From NCBI RefSeq assembly GCF_001949145.1, contig NW_019091499.1:477723-541722 (forward strand): DNA of 64,000 bases, read 5' to 3'. The notes beneath the pieces are model-generated. The model saw nothing but the letters and a program-made list of their open reading frames with translations. It was not told the origin of the DNA and did not search any database. Below are positions 26,501 through 38,500 of the stretch, piece after piece. A program made the translations under genes and the position numbers. Numbering within the stretch: the stretch's first letter is position 1; the number at the start of each line of letters is the position of its first letter. The stretch is from Acanthaster planci. Taxonomy: Eukaryota > Echinodermata > Asteroidea > Valvatida > Acanthasteridae.

Positions 26501-29500
26501 CCCCCCAGGACATCCAACATAAGCCTCTGATGTGATGCTCTCCCCATTGGAATTGAGTGCCATTGTGTTAAACAGCTTATACCATGAAAATAACATTGGT
26601 GCCTATTGTCCAGACTGCAGTGTTTGCTCAAGTAATTGCCACTCAGAGATGGATCTAGTTTTCATAATATTGTAAAATGGTGGGGATGTCACTGAAGTGT
26701 CCCACAGGGGATCCAGGAGCCCCTCTTGCTCGTCAGGAAAATGTAATGCTCTATGTATGATGATGCTGTCTCCTACAGTACATTTAATGTAAATTTGAGA
26801 ATAAATTGAGCAACTCGGTGTGAATTTGAACCCATACATTTATTTCAAACACTGAAGCTGAGCTGAACCTTTTGGTTGTCATGGTAACCCCTGCAATCCC
26901 CCCTCCATTTGTTCCCGCATCTGTTCAAAGACGGGGATCATGCGAGTTACATTTATATTTCATGTCCACACAATGAGTTGGAAGTCACCAGAGCCACATT
27001 TGCTTGTGCTGTGGAGTGAAATGCCCTGAAAATAATTTTGCATATTACCCAAATTATAGGAACACTCCACATATTCACTCCCATAATGTCCATTTCATGC
27101 AGTATACCAAACTGAGTAATGCATCAATACAAAGAGCTCAGCTTGCTCTTGCTAATGCAAACTGAATGAAATTACTTAAGCAAAAAAAATGGCCAGAAGA
27201 CTCATGTTGTGGATCTGGTCGCATGCAGGAGGATGCAGCTCTGAAACTGCAGGGGAGAGAAAGCCTTGAGAGCCTCAGAGACAAAGTAATGACACCTTTT
27301 GGCCAGCGCTAGAAAACAAGTGTATGTAATTGTCATTGTTCTCTCTCACAGGACTCTATGGGAGATGCAGAATATCTTGCTGCTTTCACGCAAATTGTTA
27401 TGCCCATTGCATATGAGGTAGGTATAGTCATAATACAGATCCATGCGTAAATTATGCATTAGAGGCATTTTTCTAAAAATAGTACAAAGTTCTGGAGAAT
27501 TACCGGTACATGTGTCTGATATGGTAACATCTTTAATTTGTTGGTTTTTGTATGAATTCACCCGGTGCAATGTTCCAGACTGGCATCTGTTAATTTGAGT
27601 GTTTTCAAACGTCACTGATCTTTTGACCACCAAAACCTTTTTTGTTTGGTGTGAAATTGTTCGGTAATTCCTTTCTTGTCCTTGAATGAATGTGCTTGCC
27701 CCTATTATTATATTTTGTTCTGATAACAGGAATGTTTACAGTGGACTTTTAGAAACTGTCTTTTGTTTGCTGCAAGCACCCAGAGAAATGAGTGTTATGT
27801 TATTAGATTTTCTTTCTTTTTCTTTAAATTGCAGCTTCATATGAGTGTTATTTTTTTTTGATAAGGGCACCTTTTTTACATTCTGTGGCTCTCCTATCTT
27901 TTTTCAATTGAGGGAAAGTCAGTCGGTCAAAAAAACCAAATTCCATGCAATATCCATATAGATGACTGAATAAACCAGGCAAAGTGTGCTATGTGTTCTT
28001 GTCACTTGTTTTTGCAAGAAAAATACTACCTTGACTAATCAAGTCAATTTTGAATGAATGCTGTAGCCTTTAGTCAAGGCCTTCCCGGCTGTGTTTATGT
28101 GTAACTGCAAAGCGGCTTGACCGGAGACCTCGTGCACGAGTTGCGCAGCCACGAGGCCTTTTCCAACTTGTCAGGAGTTTCTTATGTTTTCTTTATGTTT
28201 TGGATTTGACGTTGAGGTAGCAAAAATCCCAACCAGTCATAAGGGAGGGGGTCAGCACACATTAGTCTATTTATGCAGATTGTTGGCGGCCGTGAGTGCA
28301 GGTCCTGAACAGCTCTGTAAAATATGCTGTCGGAAATCTTCGCCTTGCCGAGTTTAAACCGTTGCAGTGTTAGGCTTTTGAAGCATCTGTACGCGGGCGT
28401 GATGTTTTCGTGTCTACCCACGGGATATGGTAAGAGCTCCATATTTCAAGCACTGCCGTTTTGCTTTGACCATTCGGCCTTGATGAACTGCTACATGTAC
28501 TTGCTCGTGTTACTCCAATGTCAGCACCATCCCCCACCAACAAGCATCGTAGTTGTCATCTCACTGCTTGTTGCCGTCATGAAAAACCAGATGGAAAAAT
28601 GGCGTAAGCTTTGGAATTGATGCTGTTTACTTCAGAGACTCATCTACTTCTACTATTTACATGAAATTTATGAATAATGCATTTCAGAAAGCCTATGGAT
28701 AATTCACCACAAAAACTTCAAAATCAAGTTGGAAACGGCCTCGTGGCTGCGCCACTCGCCTGGTTTCCTGTCCAGTCGCTTTGCAGTTACACGCACACAG
28801 GCACGAAGGCCTTGAAAAAAGGCTATGAATGCGGCTGCGGTACCATGCTTTTTTTAACCTCCAAACACAACTCGTTTGAGTCATTATTAAGACACTGTAC
28901 ATGTGTGCAGTGTGTCAGTAAATGGGTCATTCCATGAAGTTAGGCAAAATTTGTGACGATGTCCTTGTTACATGGGTAACTTTTACCACCTATCATGACC
29001 TGTACGGTAGGTCATTAATCTGTAAAAATAACACACCCCTCTGTATTCAGCCTTTCAAGCTATATAACAATGGCAATTTGGAATCCACTTGCAGGGAAAT
29101 AGCTGTTGATTTTTACGGGACCCATGTAACAATTGACACCGTCACAAATTGTGCCCCAACCTCATGGAATGATCCACTTGTATGTTTTTGTTTTTCTTGT
29201 GGTGCTCCCTACTTACTTGTAATTGTATGTGGTGCAATGGGTGCTGTATGATACCTCTCTGCCTGGTATTGTTGATGTGACATGGATTTCAACTGTCGCT
29301 GTGTTTGGTCCAAATCGTATCGCACATTTACATTTTCAGGGCTTTTTTTGTACAGGTCATCACACCCTACTTTTTTTTTAAAGGCAAAGTCCGATAGTGA
29401 CCCATATAAAGATTGCTGTATGAATCTTTTGGCTTCATAGGTGTCAAACTTTAAAAACCAAGAGGAAATCATAGAAAACAAATCGATCTTTAAAGGGTTT

Positions 29501-32500
29501 CACCCACAATGAGGAGAATTTTTGCTATTTAAATTTTGGTGGGGTTAAGAAAACCAAATGTCTTTTAAGTGTTGTCAGATTAGCATTTGTTGTGAAGTTC
29601 AGACTTTTGGCTGATGAGGCTTATTTTTCTCAATGCAGAAATGATCTTTCTCATTTCAAAAGTCTTACTTCCTGAGGGGGATATACAGTAGCATTTTAGA
29701 GACAAACTGCATAACTGCTGTTTTGATCTTGGGTTGGCATAATTAAAATGCCAATTTATGTTTTAAACGTTAACAAGGCTTAGCATATAAACCTCAATGC
29801 CATGTTTTTCTTACTTGTAAAAATTGATTCATAGCAAATGCAAATTTAGTAGGTGTCTGTTATACAACAGTCCTAACTATTGAGCTATTTCAACCTTTGC
29901 AAATTTGTTAGAGCGTTCGTCTTCTCAGAACACATTTTCATCCTCCTGATGTCTGAATTGGCCTCAGAAGCAAATATGTTTCTGTCAGCTGTAAATTCTG
30001 ATTTTTTGTGATGAAGGCAGGCATTGGGGAATAACAATGGCCAACCCCTCAGGAATCCCCACCCCCATTATTTTGAGGGAGGACTTTTTATTTCCCACCT
30101 GAAGTGTGTAGAAAGCCAAAAATGTAACCTCACCCAACAGGGAGGCCGTAAAGTGTTACAACAAAAGATTCCCAATTTTTTTGCCCCCTCCCTGGAAAGG
30201 AGTTTTTTGGTTCCCCAGAAAATTTGGCCCAGGATCAGCCCTTGTGATGTAACAGAAAGGACGCTTCCATAGAGGGACCTGGTTCTGAGCTTTAGCCTCA
30301 TGCAAAATTATCAAATTATCAAACAGGTTAAGCAAATTATTACAAATGCGAGTAGACGTTTGTATATCTTAAGTCGATTAAGAAAGAATGGTGTCGGTGT
30401 TGATGACGTGTTGTAGTTTTATAAGATGTACATTCGACCATTTCTTGAGTTTGGAGCAACGTTTGGTCCTCATCTATAACCATGGTTTAATCCACCAACA
30501 TTGAAAGGGTTCAGAGACAAGCGCTTCAGATAATAGATTATCCAAGTACCCTAGCATATTCCGAGCTTTTAAGTAAGTTCTCCATACAAAAACTTGCTTC
30601 TAGGCGTAATCAGTTGACTTTGTATCTCAGGACTGCTTTCATCAACTGTGATAGACATTTTCACTGCCTTACCAGCAACAAGTTAAATCTGGACGAAACC
30701 TTAGACACAGTTATTACAAATTCCCCGGTGCTGAACACAAAGATATAAGCAATCATCAGTCCCTTCTATGGTAAAGTTGTTGAGTGGTTGTGTTAATAAT
30801 TTGTGATTGTCTTTTATTGATGTTTTGCTGTTGATATTTGTTTGTGGTTGAGTGAAAATTTTAGCTTTTAAGATAGAAATGTAATTATGATATTTTTATT
30901 TCGAAAACGGTTACTTTAATGTTTTTAATACTTTCTTTTTAAATTTTTGTGTAAATCAAATATTTGTAGTCTTCTGACTTGCTGTTTGGTGTTTTTTAAA
31001 CAAATAAACCTTATGTCAGTCAGTCAATCATTCAAAGTGTAATTTTGTGACTTTTTCCCAACAGTTTTGCCCTGAATTGGTGCTGGTGTCAGCTGGTTTT
31101 GATGCAGCATATGGGGATCCGTTGGTAAGATGTCACTTCTAACATTCAGCGACCTCAATATTAACGTTTTGCTCTTTACCCTCCAACCCTCAAAGGAAGG
31201 CTTTTTCTGTGTCTGATTCTGTTGTGACAGATGCGTTTAATGTTCTTGAACATTTGTGCTGCTCCTGGTGCATGTGGTTTGCTTTTGGAGCCCACAGTGC
31301 ATGCATCCTCACGTCCCAAGCATGGCTTTGCATTCTAATTCAGCCAGGGTAACTTCTCTAAGTGGGTTTCACACTCAACTGCTCAAAAAATGGTATCTCA
31401 AAGTGGCCTTTATGGGCTAAATATCATGCTTTACTCCTCTCGTTGCTTCAATATTAAGTGGGGATACTTTCAGTGTAGTGGCCCTTAACTCCCTCGGCAT
31501 GTTCCTCTTGAAGTCTCTTAAAACCTGCCGAGAAGCATTTATGTGCAGCAGACCAGTGATGCAATATTTGTTCTCAGTATGGATGCATTAGGACCTTGGG
31601 AAAGGAATGGTTGCTTGAATTAAATGGATGGAGCACAGCCAAAACGCATGTTGGATTTTGGCAAATGTATTGTGTTTAGGGAGATACATGTGAACTTTCA
31701 CAAGTTGTTTTCCATCTGTTTTGCTTGAATGTTGAATGATTTTTCTTCTCTCCATCACTTCTGTTTTGTCTTGTTTAATGTAATAATTTTTTTTTATTAA
31801 TAAACATAATACTAAAGATGAACCACTAGCACATATGTCATTCTGTAATTAATGAATAAAGAACCAAAAGTAGGACACACAGGCCAAGATTTTAAACTGT
31901 TTTGTTTTCCTGCCTTGTATTTGCTGTAGGTTCCCTTACACATGAACTTGTCACAAATAAAAGAGAAGTCAATTTTCATATCGTGACAAATCCAAATGGC
32001 ATACACAACAATGGTATTCACCAGTACTGTGCATTGTGTGGGGTACATAAAAATCTTTAAACCACATTAGTTCTATCTCAGGTACTCCCTTGCTATTCAT
32101 TCACAACAAGCCTTTAAGAGGTGTACACGTACACCCCTGGGTGGAGACACAAATGGGAGAATAGACCTCTGGACTGATGGATCAAGGGCTTTCTCGGGCT
32201 CATTAGGAAAGTGCACATGTAAGAGTGACTGTCATCAACGCACAGGCCTATCTTCCAAGGTCACAACACATGCCTCTTCTCTGGGTTCAAACCCCCAACT
32301 CCAAGAAGAAAAGAAAAATTTCAAAATTGACACTGTGGTTAAGGAAAGTATGAACAGGTCTACATTTCGCATATTGCATTCTGCCCCTGAGAAAGACTAT
32401 ACACATACCTTACTTATTCAACATTCATTAGGCTGTATCAGTATCCTTGAAATTTAATGGAAAATGTTGGTCACATGAATTCAAGTGTATCCTTCGATTT

Positions 32501-35500
32501 TCTAACTCAAGGTCTGTCCGACTTTCAGCCACATCTGTGTGGCATGTGTAGTAAAGCTGATGTTATCTGTTATTGATAGGGAGGGTACAAGGTAACTCCT
32601 GCAGGCTACGCCCATATGACCCACATGCTGAGCAGCCTTGCTAATGGGAGAATGGTTGTTGCTCTAGAGGTAAGAAACAATTGGCATCTTTCTTCACTGG
32701 TGCCATGAGCATCTCTCATTTTGTGTTGTCACGATCATCAATTTGATTATCTGCATCATTGTCCTCAGGTGTCATCATATTGGGTGTCACCCTTGTCATC
32801 TTTTACCATATTCATATCACTTTAACACCACTGTCATTATCATATTAAGGTCCAGTCACCCTTGGCTGTTTAATAGTAATGTAGTGATTCCTGGACAACT
32901 TCCGTTCTCAAAATTATTGTCGAATTATGGTCATAAAAGGATTTTGTGAATGGAACTGAAATAAAATGAAGTTGTCATCTGGTACCTGATCTAAACATTG
33001 CAAGTTGCTTGAGAAAACTGTAGCGAGACACTGAGTATTGAAACACTGTGGACATGTCTTTCATCTCCTCACATTCTCCATCAATTTTATCAGAAAACCA
33101 GTGCACGCCTCACTGTTACATGTATCAGTATTATTTCTCAAAATACTCTCAAGCATTCCTAAAATGTGCCCATGGTTATAACATAAATGTGAAGAACCTG
33201 TACATGTACATTAAGTGTCCATTTAGTCCGTTATTCAACTCTTCACCTGATACCAAGATGTTGGCCACTTTTTGCATCATTTCAATTTGTGAAAAACTGT
33301 ACACCTTTGGTCCATACACGCAATAATCACTTTCCTCTATTCCCTTCTGTGTGTGATGTCTATATATTTCAAATGAATGACAGCATGGAATGATTCAGAT
33401 GGACATATAATAGAAGATAAATCTGATCTCGTTATTTTGATGTACAAGGTGACATCTGGGTGAAACTGAAAGTGGACACTGCCTTGTGGAAAATAGTTCT
33501 ACTACTTTTCCATTGTTCAAGCTTTCCTTGAACAAGTAAATAATTCACATGTACATATGTACATGTGGTTCTGGTGACTTCATTTTGTTTAGTTAAGCCA
33601 TATGAGTACTCCTATGAAACACAAGACCATTAAACTCATTTCTCACCAGTTTCCTTGTACTGACCGTCTGATTGTTGTCAGGTAGCGCTTGAAAGTTTGC
33701 ATGGCGGATCGACAATTAGTTAAGGATTTTTGCGGTTACACCATGTACAATATTCTCTTGAGTTGAGTAAAACCGGTTCTTCTCAGAACCACACATACTC
33801 ATAAAAGAGAATATTGTACATGGTGTAACCGCAAAAATCCTTAACTGATTGTTATCATCATGGTGTCCTATATCCATTTCACCTTAATAACTTATTCATG
33901 ATTGGGCATTCTCAAAGTATTATTGATACTAATTATCACAGTGGGAATCACCCCATTTGGTAATTTCCCTGTGGTAGAGTTCATGAATTCAGTCAGTCAT
34001 CAGTCACAAACGATTTACACACGCATAAAGGCCGACACTATATGTGTACACCCATGCTGTGTGTCACAACACATTACTGTTATGCTATAGCCACAATGGC
34101 CCCCGCACGGGGCAACCAGACCCCTGAATTAACCTTTATTTACGACTTTTTTATAAAACAAACTTACACTAAAACTGCTCTGTAACACTTATTTCTTACA
34201 ACTGGGAAAACAATTTTTCATGGAATCTCACCTAAAAAGGCATTTTCCAGCTCCAACAGCCCCGTCCTCTATGCTTCACTCCAGACTCGTGCTTCATGTG
34301 CTGATTTGTTGGTTAATTTGCACAAGTCCTGAGTTGGTTTTACCAATGTTGAGAATAAGTGTAATGCACATTTTCCCAACTGTGTGACACTTAACATATT
34401 TTTATCCACAAAGTAGGCACAATTCATTTATGCCCATTTAATCGGCTGCAATACATCCAACTTTAATGACACTAATACTTTTCAATTTTGGTCACTCTAA
34501 AATTTTACCCAACATACAAAAAGCACGTACAAAACAGGCAAATATCTACCAACAGCTGTAAGACTTTGATTGCCGCGCAACTCGAGTGCATGCATTATTT
34601 TTTACAGTGTACTGTCTTCGTCGGGGAAACATTTACATTTTCCTTTTACAATCACCTGTTCTGGAAAAGCTGAAGAATTAAAACCACAGATTAATATTTA
34701 GGTCTCTTTTCATGTCTTTTTTCCAATTTCAACTTTTTACAGTATTCCTTCTTTATAATGCCTAGATTGTAAATGGCACACTTAACATTTCACAAGCAAT
34801 CCAGTGTTTAGGGGTTGGGCAGACCCATAGCCGTTGAGGTATTTTTTGTGTGCGTGAAAATGAAGGCTTTGTCTCTTCAGCAGTTTTGTTTTTGTATATG
34901 TAATTTAAATCGGACTTGTTCATGATATCACCGATATCATGGAACAAATTCAAACAACTTTTTTGGTGCAATTCCTCCTCGTACAAAAGTTTTCCACATT
35001 TCCTCAGCTTGCACTGGATTCTTGTACATAGAATCCACTGCATTTGAAAATGTCCCACCAAAGTTCACTTGCATGAAGCCACAGGGATAATAAGAGAGGG
35101 CCTATATTGTGCCTGAGACACTAGCTTCAGCAATCTCAGCTCTGCTAAAATCAGCCACCCATTGTTGATACAGTCAGCACGGAAATGAATTTGGCAGAAC
35201 GCATTTTCGGTAAAATTATCTTCAGTGCTGCAGGAGGGGTTGCATATGTTGGCTCGTAGCTTTTAACATTGGTCCAATCATGCTCTGACTTCCGAGACTG
35301 AAGCAGAGGTATTTTTTTAGTATATTTTATTAATTTTGTAATAATCTTTTCCAACTTGTGGACATTAGTTTTAAAAGTGATCACAATAAATTTAGTATGT
35401 TAAGAAGTTTCTTTTCCAGACAGCAAACAGACCATACAGTTTGAAATGGCAAGACTTACCACCGGCTCTTCTCAGCTGCAATGCTTTCTGCTGAAAAAAA

Positions 35501-38500
35501 AAAGATTGTTGCCATGGTGCACCCGCATATTATATTTCTCTTTATACCACTCTTCCATGCAGAGTTTTAAACAACAGACTTAAAACACAAGTAGGGACAC
35601 TATTCAAGCCTGGGAGGGTGACCAGCTTTCATCCAGCAGTTTTTAACCTTGCATACTGTTGCTTTCCTCCTTCATTACCAGGGAGGATACAACCTCCACT
35701 CTATAGCAGAGTCCATGGCTATGTGCACCAGGACACTATTGGGCGATCCCTGCCCATCCATTCAGCCAGGCCCGCCTTGCCGGAACGCAGTGCAGGCCAT
35801 CCTGGCGACCCTGCATGCACACCAGGAACACTGGAAGAGTCTCAAGTATCAAGGTTGGTTTAACAGAATATGCATGTACCTCAAGGTTCAAGACCAGTTC
35901 GTACAGCAGCCTGGCAGAGGGCCTGTGCTGCAATTTTGCCGACTTCAACTTCAGCTAACTTTGTCCTAAATACCTGTATTATATGACATTCATGTAAATA
36001 TCCCTCTTGTGTTGGTGTTACCACTGAATATCAATGTTCCAGCCATCAGTCATCATCGTCGTCAAATGGTGGATATTTACAACTTTGACTATTATTCCAC
36101 ATGAGTTGGCAAGAAATGAAATTGTCTTTAATATTTTACAAAGAGGAGGGTGGCTACAAAAGTGTGCATTAAGCATACACTTTGGCTAAATTTTAAAAAT
36201 TCACTAGCTAGAACCTACAATAAACCAGCCTTAAATCTGTCATCAGTCCAATGGTCTGCTGACCTTGTTGTTTGGTGCTTTCTGTTCTGATGAGATCTAG
36301 TCTTTCAGTGCCTGTCATGTATTTTTTTATCCTATTTAATCCAGCTTTTGTGTTTACAGCAATATGTCCTCCTCTTTACCCAAACTATGACTTCATGTAA
36401 TTGGTATTGAGGGCTGAAGTACAAAATCTTAACTTTCAAAGTGTCAATGAAACTTCAACATCTGTGGTTTTTTTGTCTCCAAGGAAATCGCTGTTATTAT
36501 TAACTGTTGTTTTTTTTTTTTGTGCTTTACAGTGTTACATAATTATGTATTTCCTGCTTCTGAATCAAATCTTGAAATTTAGGTTTTTTGTTTACTGATT
36601 ATACACTCTACATTGAAATTTGTTTCTTGTTTTTAGTTCAGGAAATGTTATTTCAAACTTTCAGAGCTCACATTATAATGCGCCTTGTTTTGCAGCAATG
36701 TCACTGCCCGTATAGAGTTGGGGCAAAAAGTTCACATACAAATGGTAAAACAAAAACAGTTTCCCTCACATTTCACAACTTTACTCATTCCTACCAACTT
36801 TTCTTTTCATGAGGACAGACAAATCGGTCTCTACTTAATGGACATGGTGTATGCATCAAATAAAAACGCCACATGTATACGATTCATATTTATATAAACA
36901 AATTAATCAAAATTTTACATACATCAAGCCAAATATTTAGTGCTTTTTTCTGTATTTTTGTCATCTTATAGTCACAGTGGACCACTTTCTGAAGTGTATA
37001 ACGACAATAAGAGGGTAGATATAAATTTTTAGAAAACGATTTTTCAGAGTATTAATATTTTGAACCATAAAAAATGTTTCTGAGTATTTTCAATTGAAGT
37101 ACACACTAGGAACATTAAGTTGAAATACAATTTGTCTGACCTCATTAAAAAAAGCTGGCAAAACTTTGAAACAGTGAAAAATTGAGGAAAACTGTTTTTC
37201 TACCAAGTGTATGTAAATGTTTTGCCCAAACTGTACATACACCTGTTGTACATGTATGCATTTATAATTTGGGATTTCTCTGCTGGCTTTTTCCTTTTCT
37301 TTCATAGACTTTTTTTCTTGAAAGATTTCCAATTTTCTGTGGGAGCAGACCATTCCTCTGTTAAACGTGAATGAGTCCCTCCATTTTCATACTCTGTGTT
37401 TCAGTATTTAATTTCTTGATCTATTCAGATTGGAGTGAAACCTTGAGCCACATAAGCTAAGAATTCCTTTCGACTGGTGGCTTTGTCATCGGGGTATATA
37501 AAATCTGGTGTGTGCATTTTCGTTCAAATTCGTGCAACAAATCCAGAGGCTTTCCTTCCCTCTCTCAAGGATCAGCATTCTATTTAGTGGATATTATCTT
37601 GATTGAAACTCAGTCTGGTTTTAGTATTCAGTATAGGCTGTGTCTATCAGTTGAAATTAAGATCCAGAATGCTGTTGTGAAGGGAAATAGCTTGTTGGTA
37701 ATGGTTACGAGGTCCGTCGTATTCCGTTTATTTTCTTTTCTTGGAGGCAAACCTGGAGTTCAATTATGCTTCTGGAGAGCAAGAGACAAAAGATAACAAT
37801 TCCTGTTTAGTGCCTGATACTGATTTTCATTTTTATTGATTGCTTTAAGTTGGCCCACCGAGTGCTGTGGAAGACCTACCCACTGAAGTGACAAGCACAG
37901 AGTGCAGAGAAGTTCTTTGGTAAGTATGGAATGTTTCAATTCTGCATTTGCATGAATCTGGATTTCTTTACGAACAAAGTGAATGTGATGCTCACCGTGT
38001 TTTCTCAGTGGGATACGTAGAATGGTTGCCATGACTCTTTCTTTCTGAGATAGCTGCCTCATCAGATCCCACACAATGGAGGTATACTGGAAGCAGCTGT
38101 CAGGAGATTACTTGTGAGCAGTGTGCAATCAAGCACATGCATTACATGTACATTGCTCTTACCTTATGATCTCAGTCTGCATGTACCTAGATTTGCTAAT
38201 GCACAGAAAACAACACGATATCGGAAAAAAATCCTGGGGACACTTGGGAAAATGGCATTGTGTTTTTCATAGGAAATTGAAGATAGCGCACTCTCCAGCA
38301 ATTTGGTTTTTAATATCACCACAGATACATGTAGGAAAAATGTTTTTGCTTTTGTTTTGTTTATTTTTTGTGTTCTTTTCATTTGCCTGCCTCAAACTAC
38401 TCATAGATGGTTGCCAGTCTCTTGGCTGCGATCTATTTTTGTCCCCAAAATTCAGTTCTGACTTTCCTGACAAGAGAAATTATCCCCTTAATTCCGTGAA

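Noticed and set aside
35461-35540. Further copy of the histone-like stem-loop family (CCGGCTCTTCTCAGCTG)
   Set aside because: The loop words are present but the second half of the stem is not complementary and no CAAGAAAGA-like box follows at the right distance.
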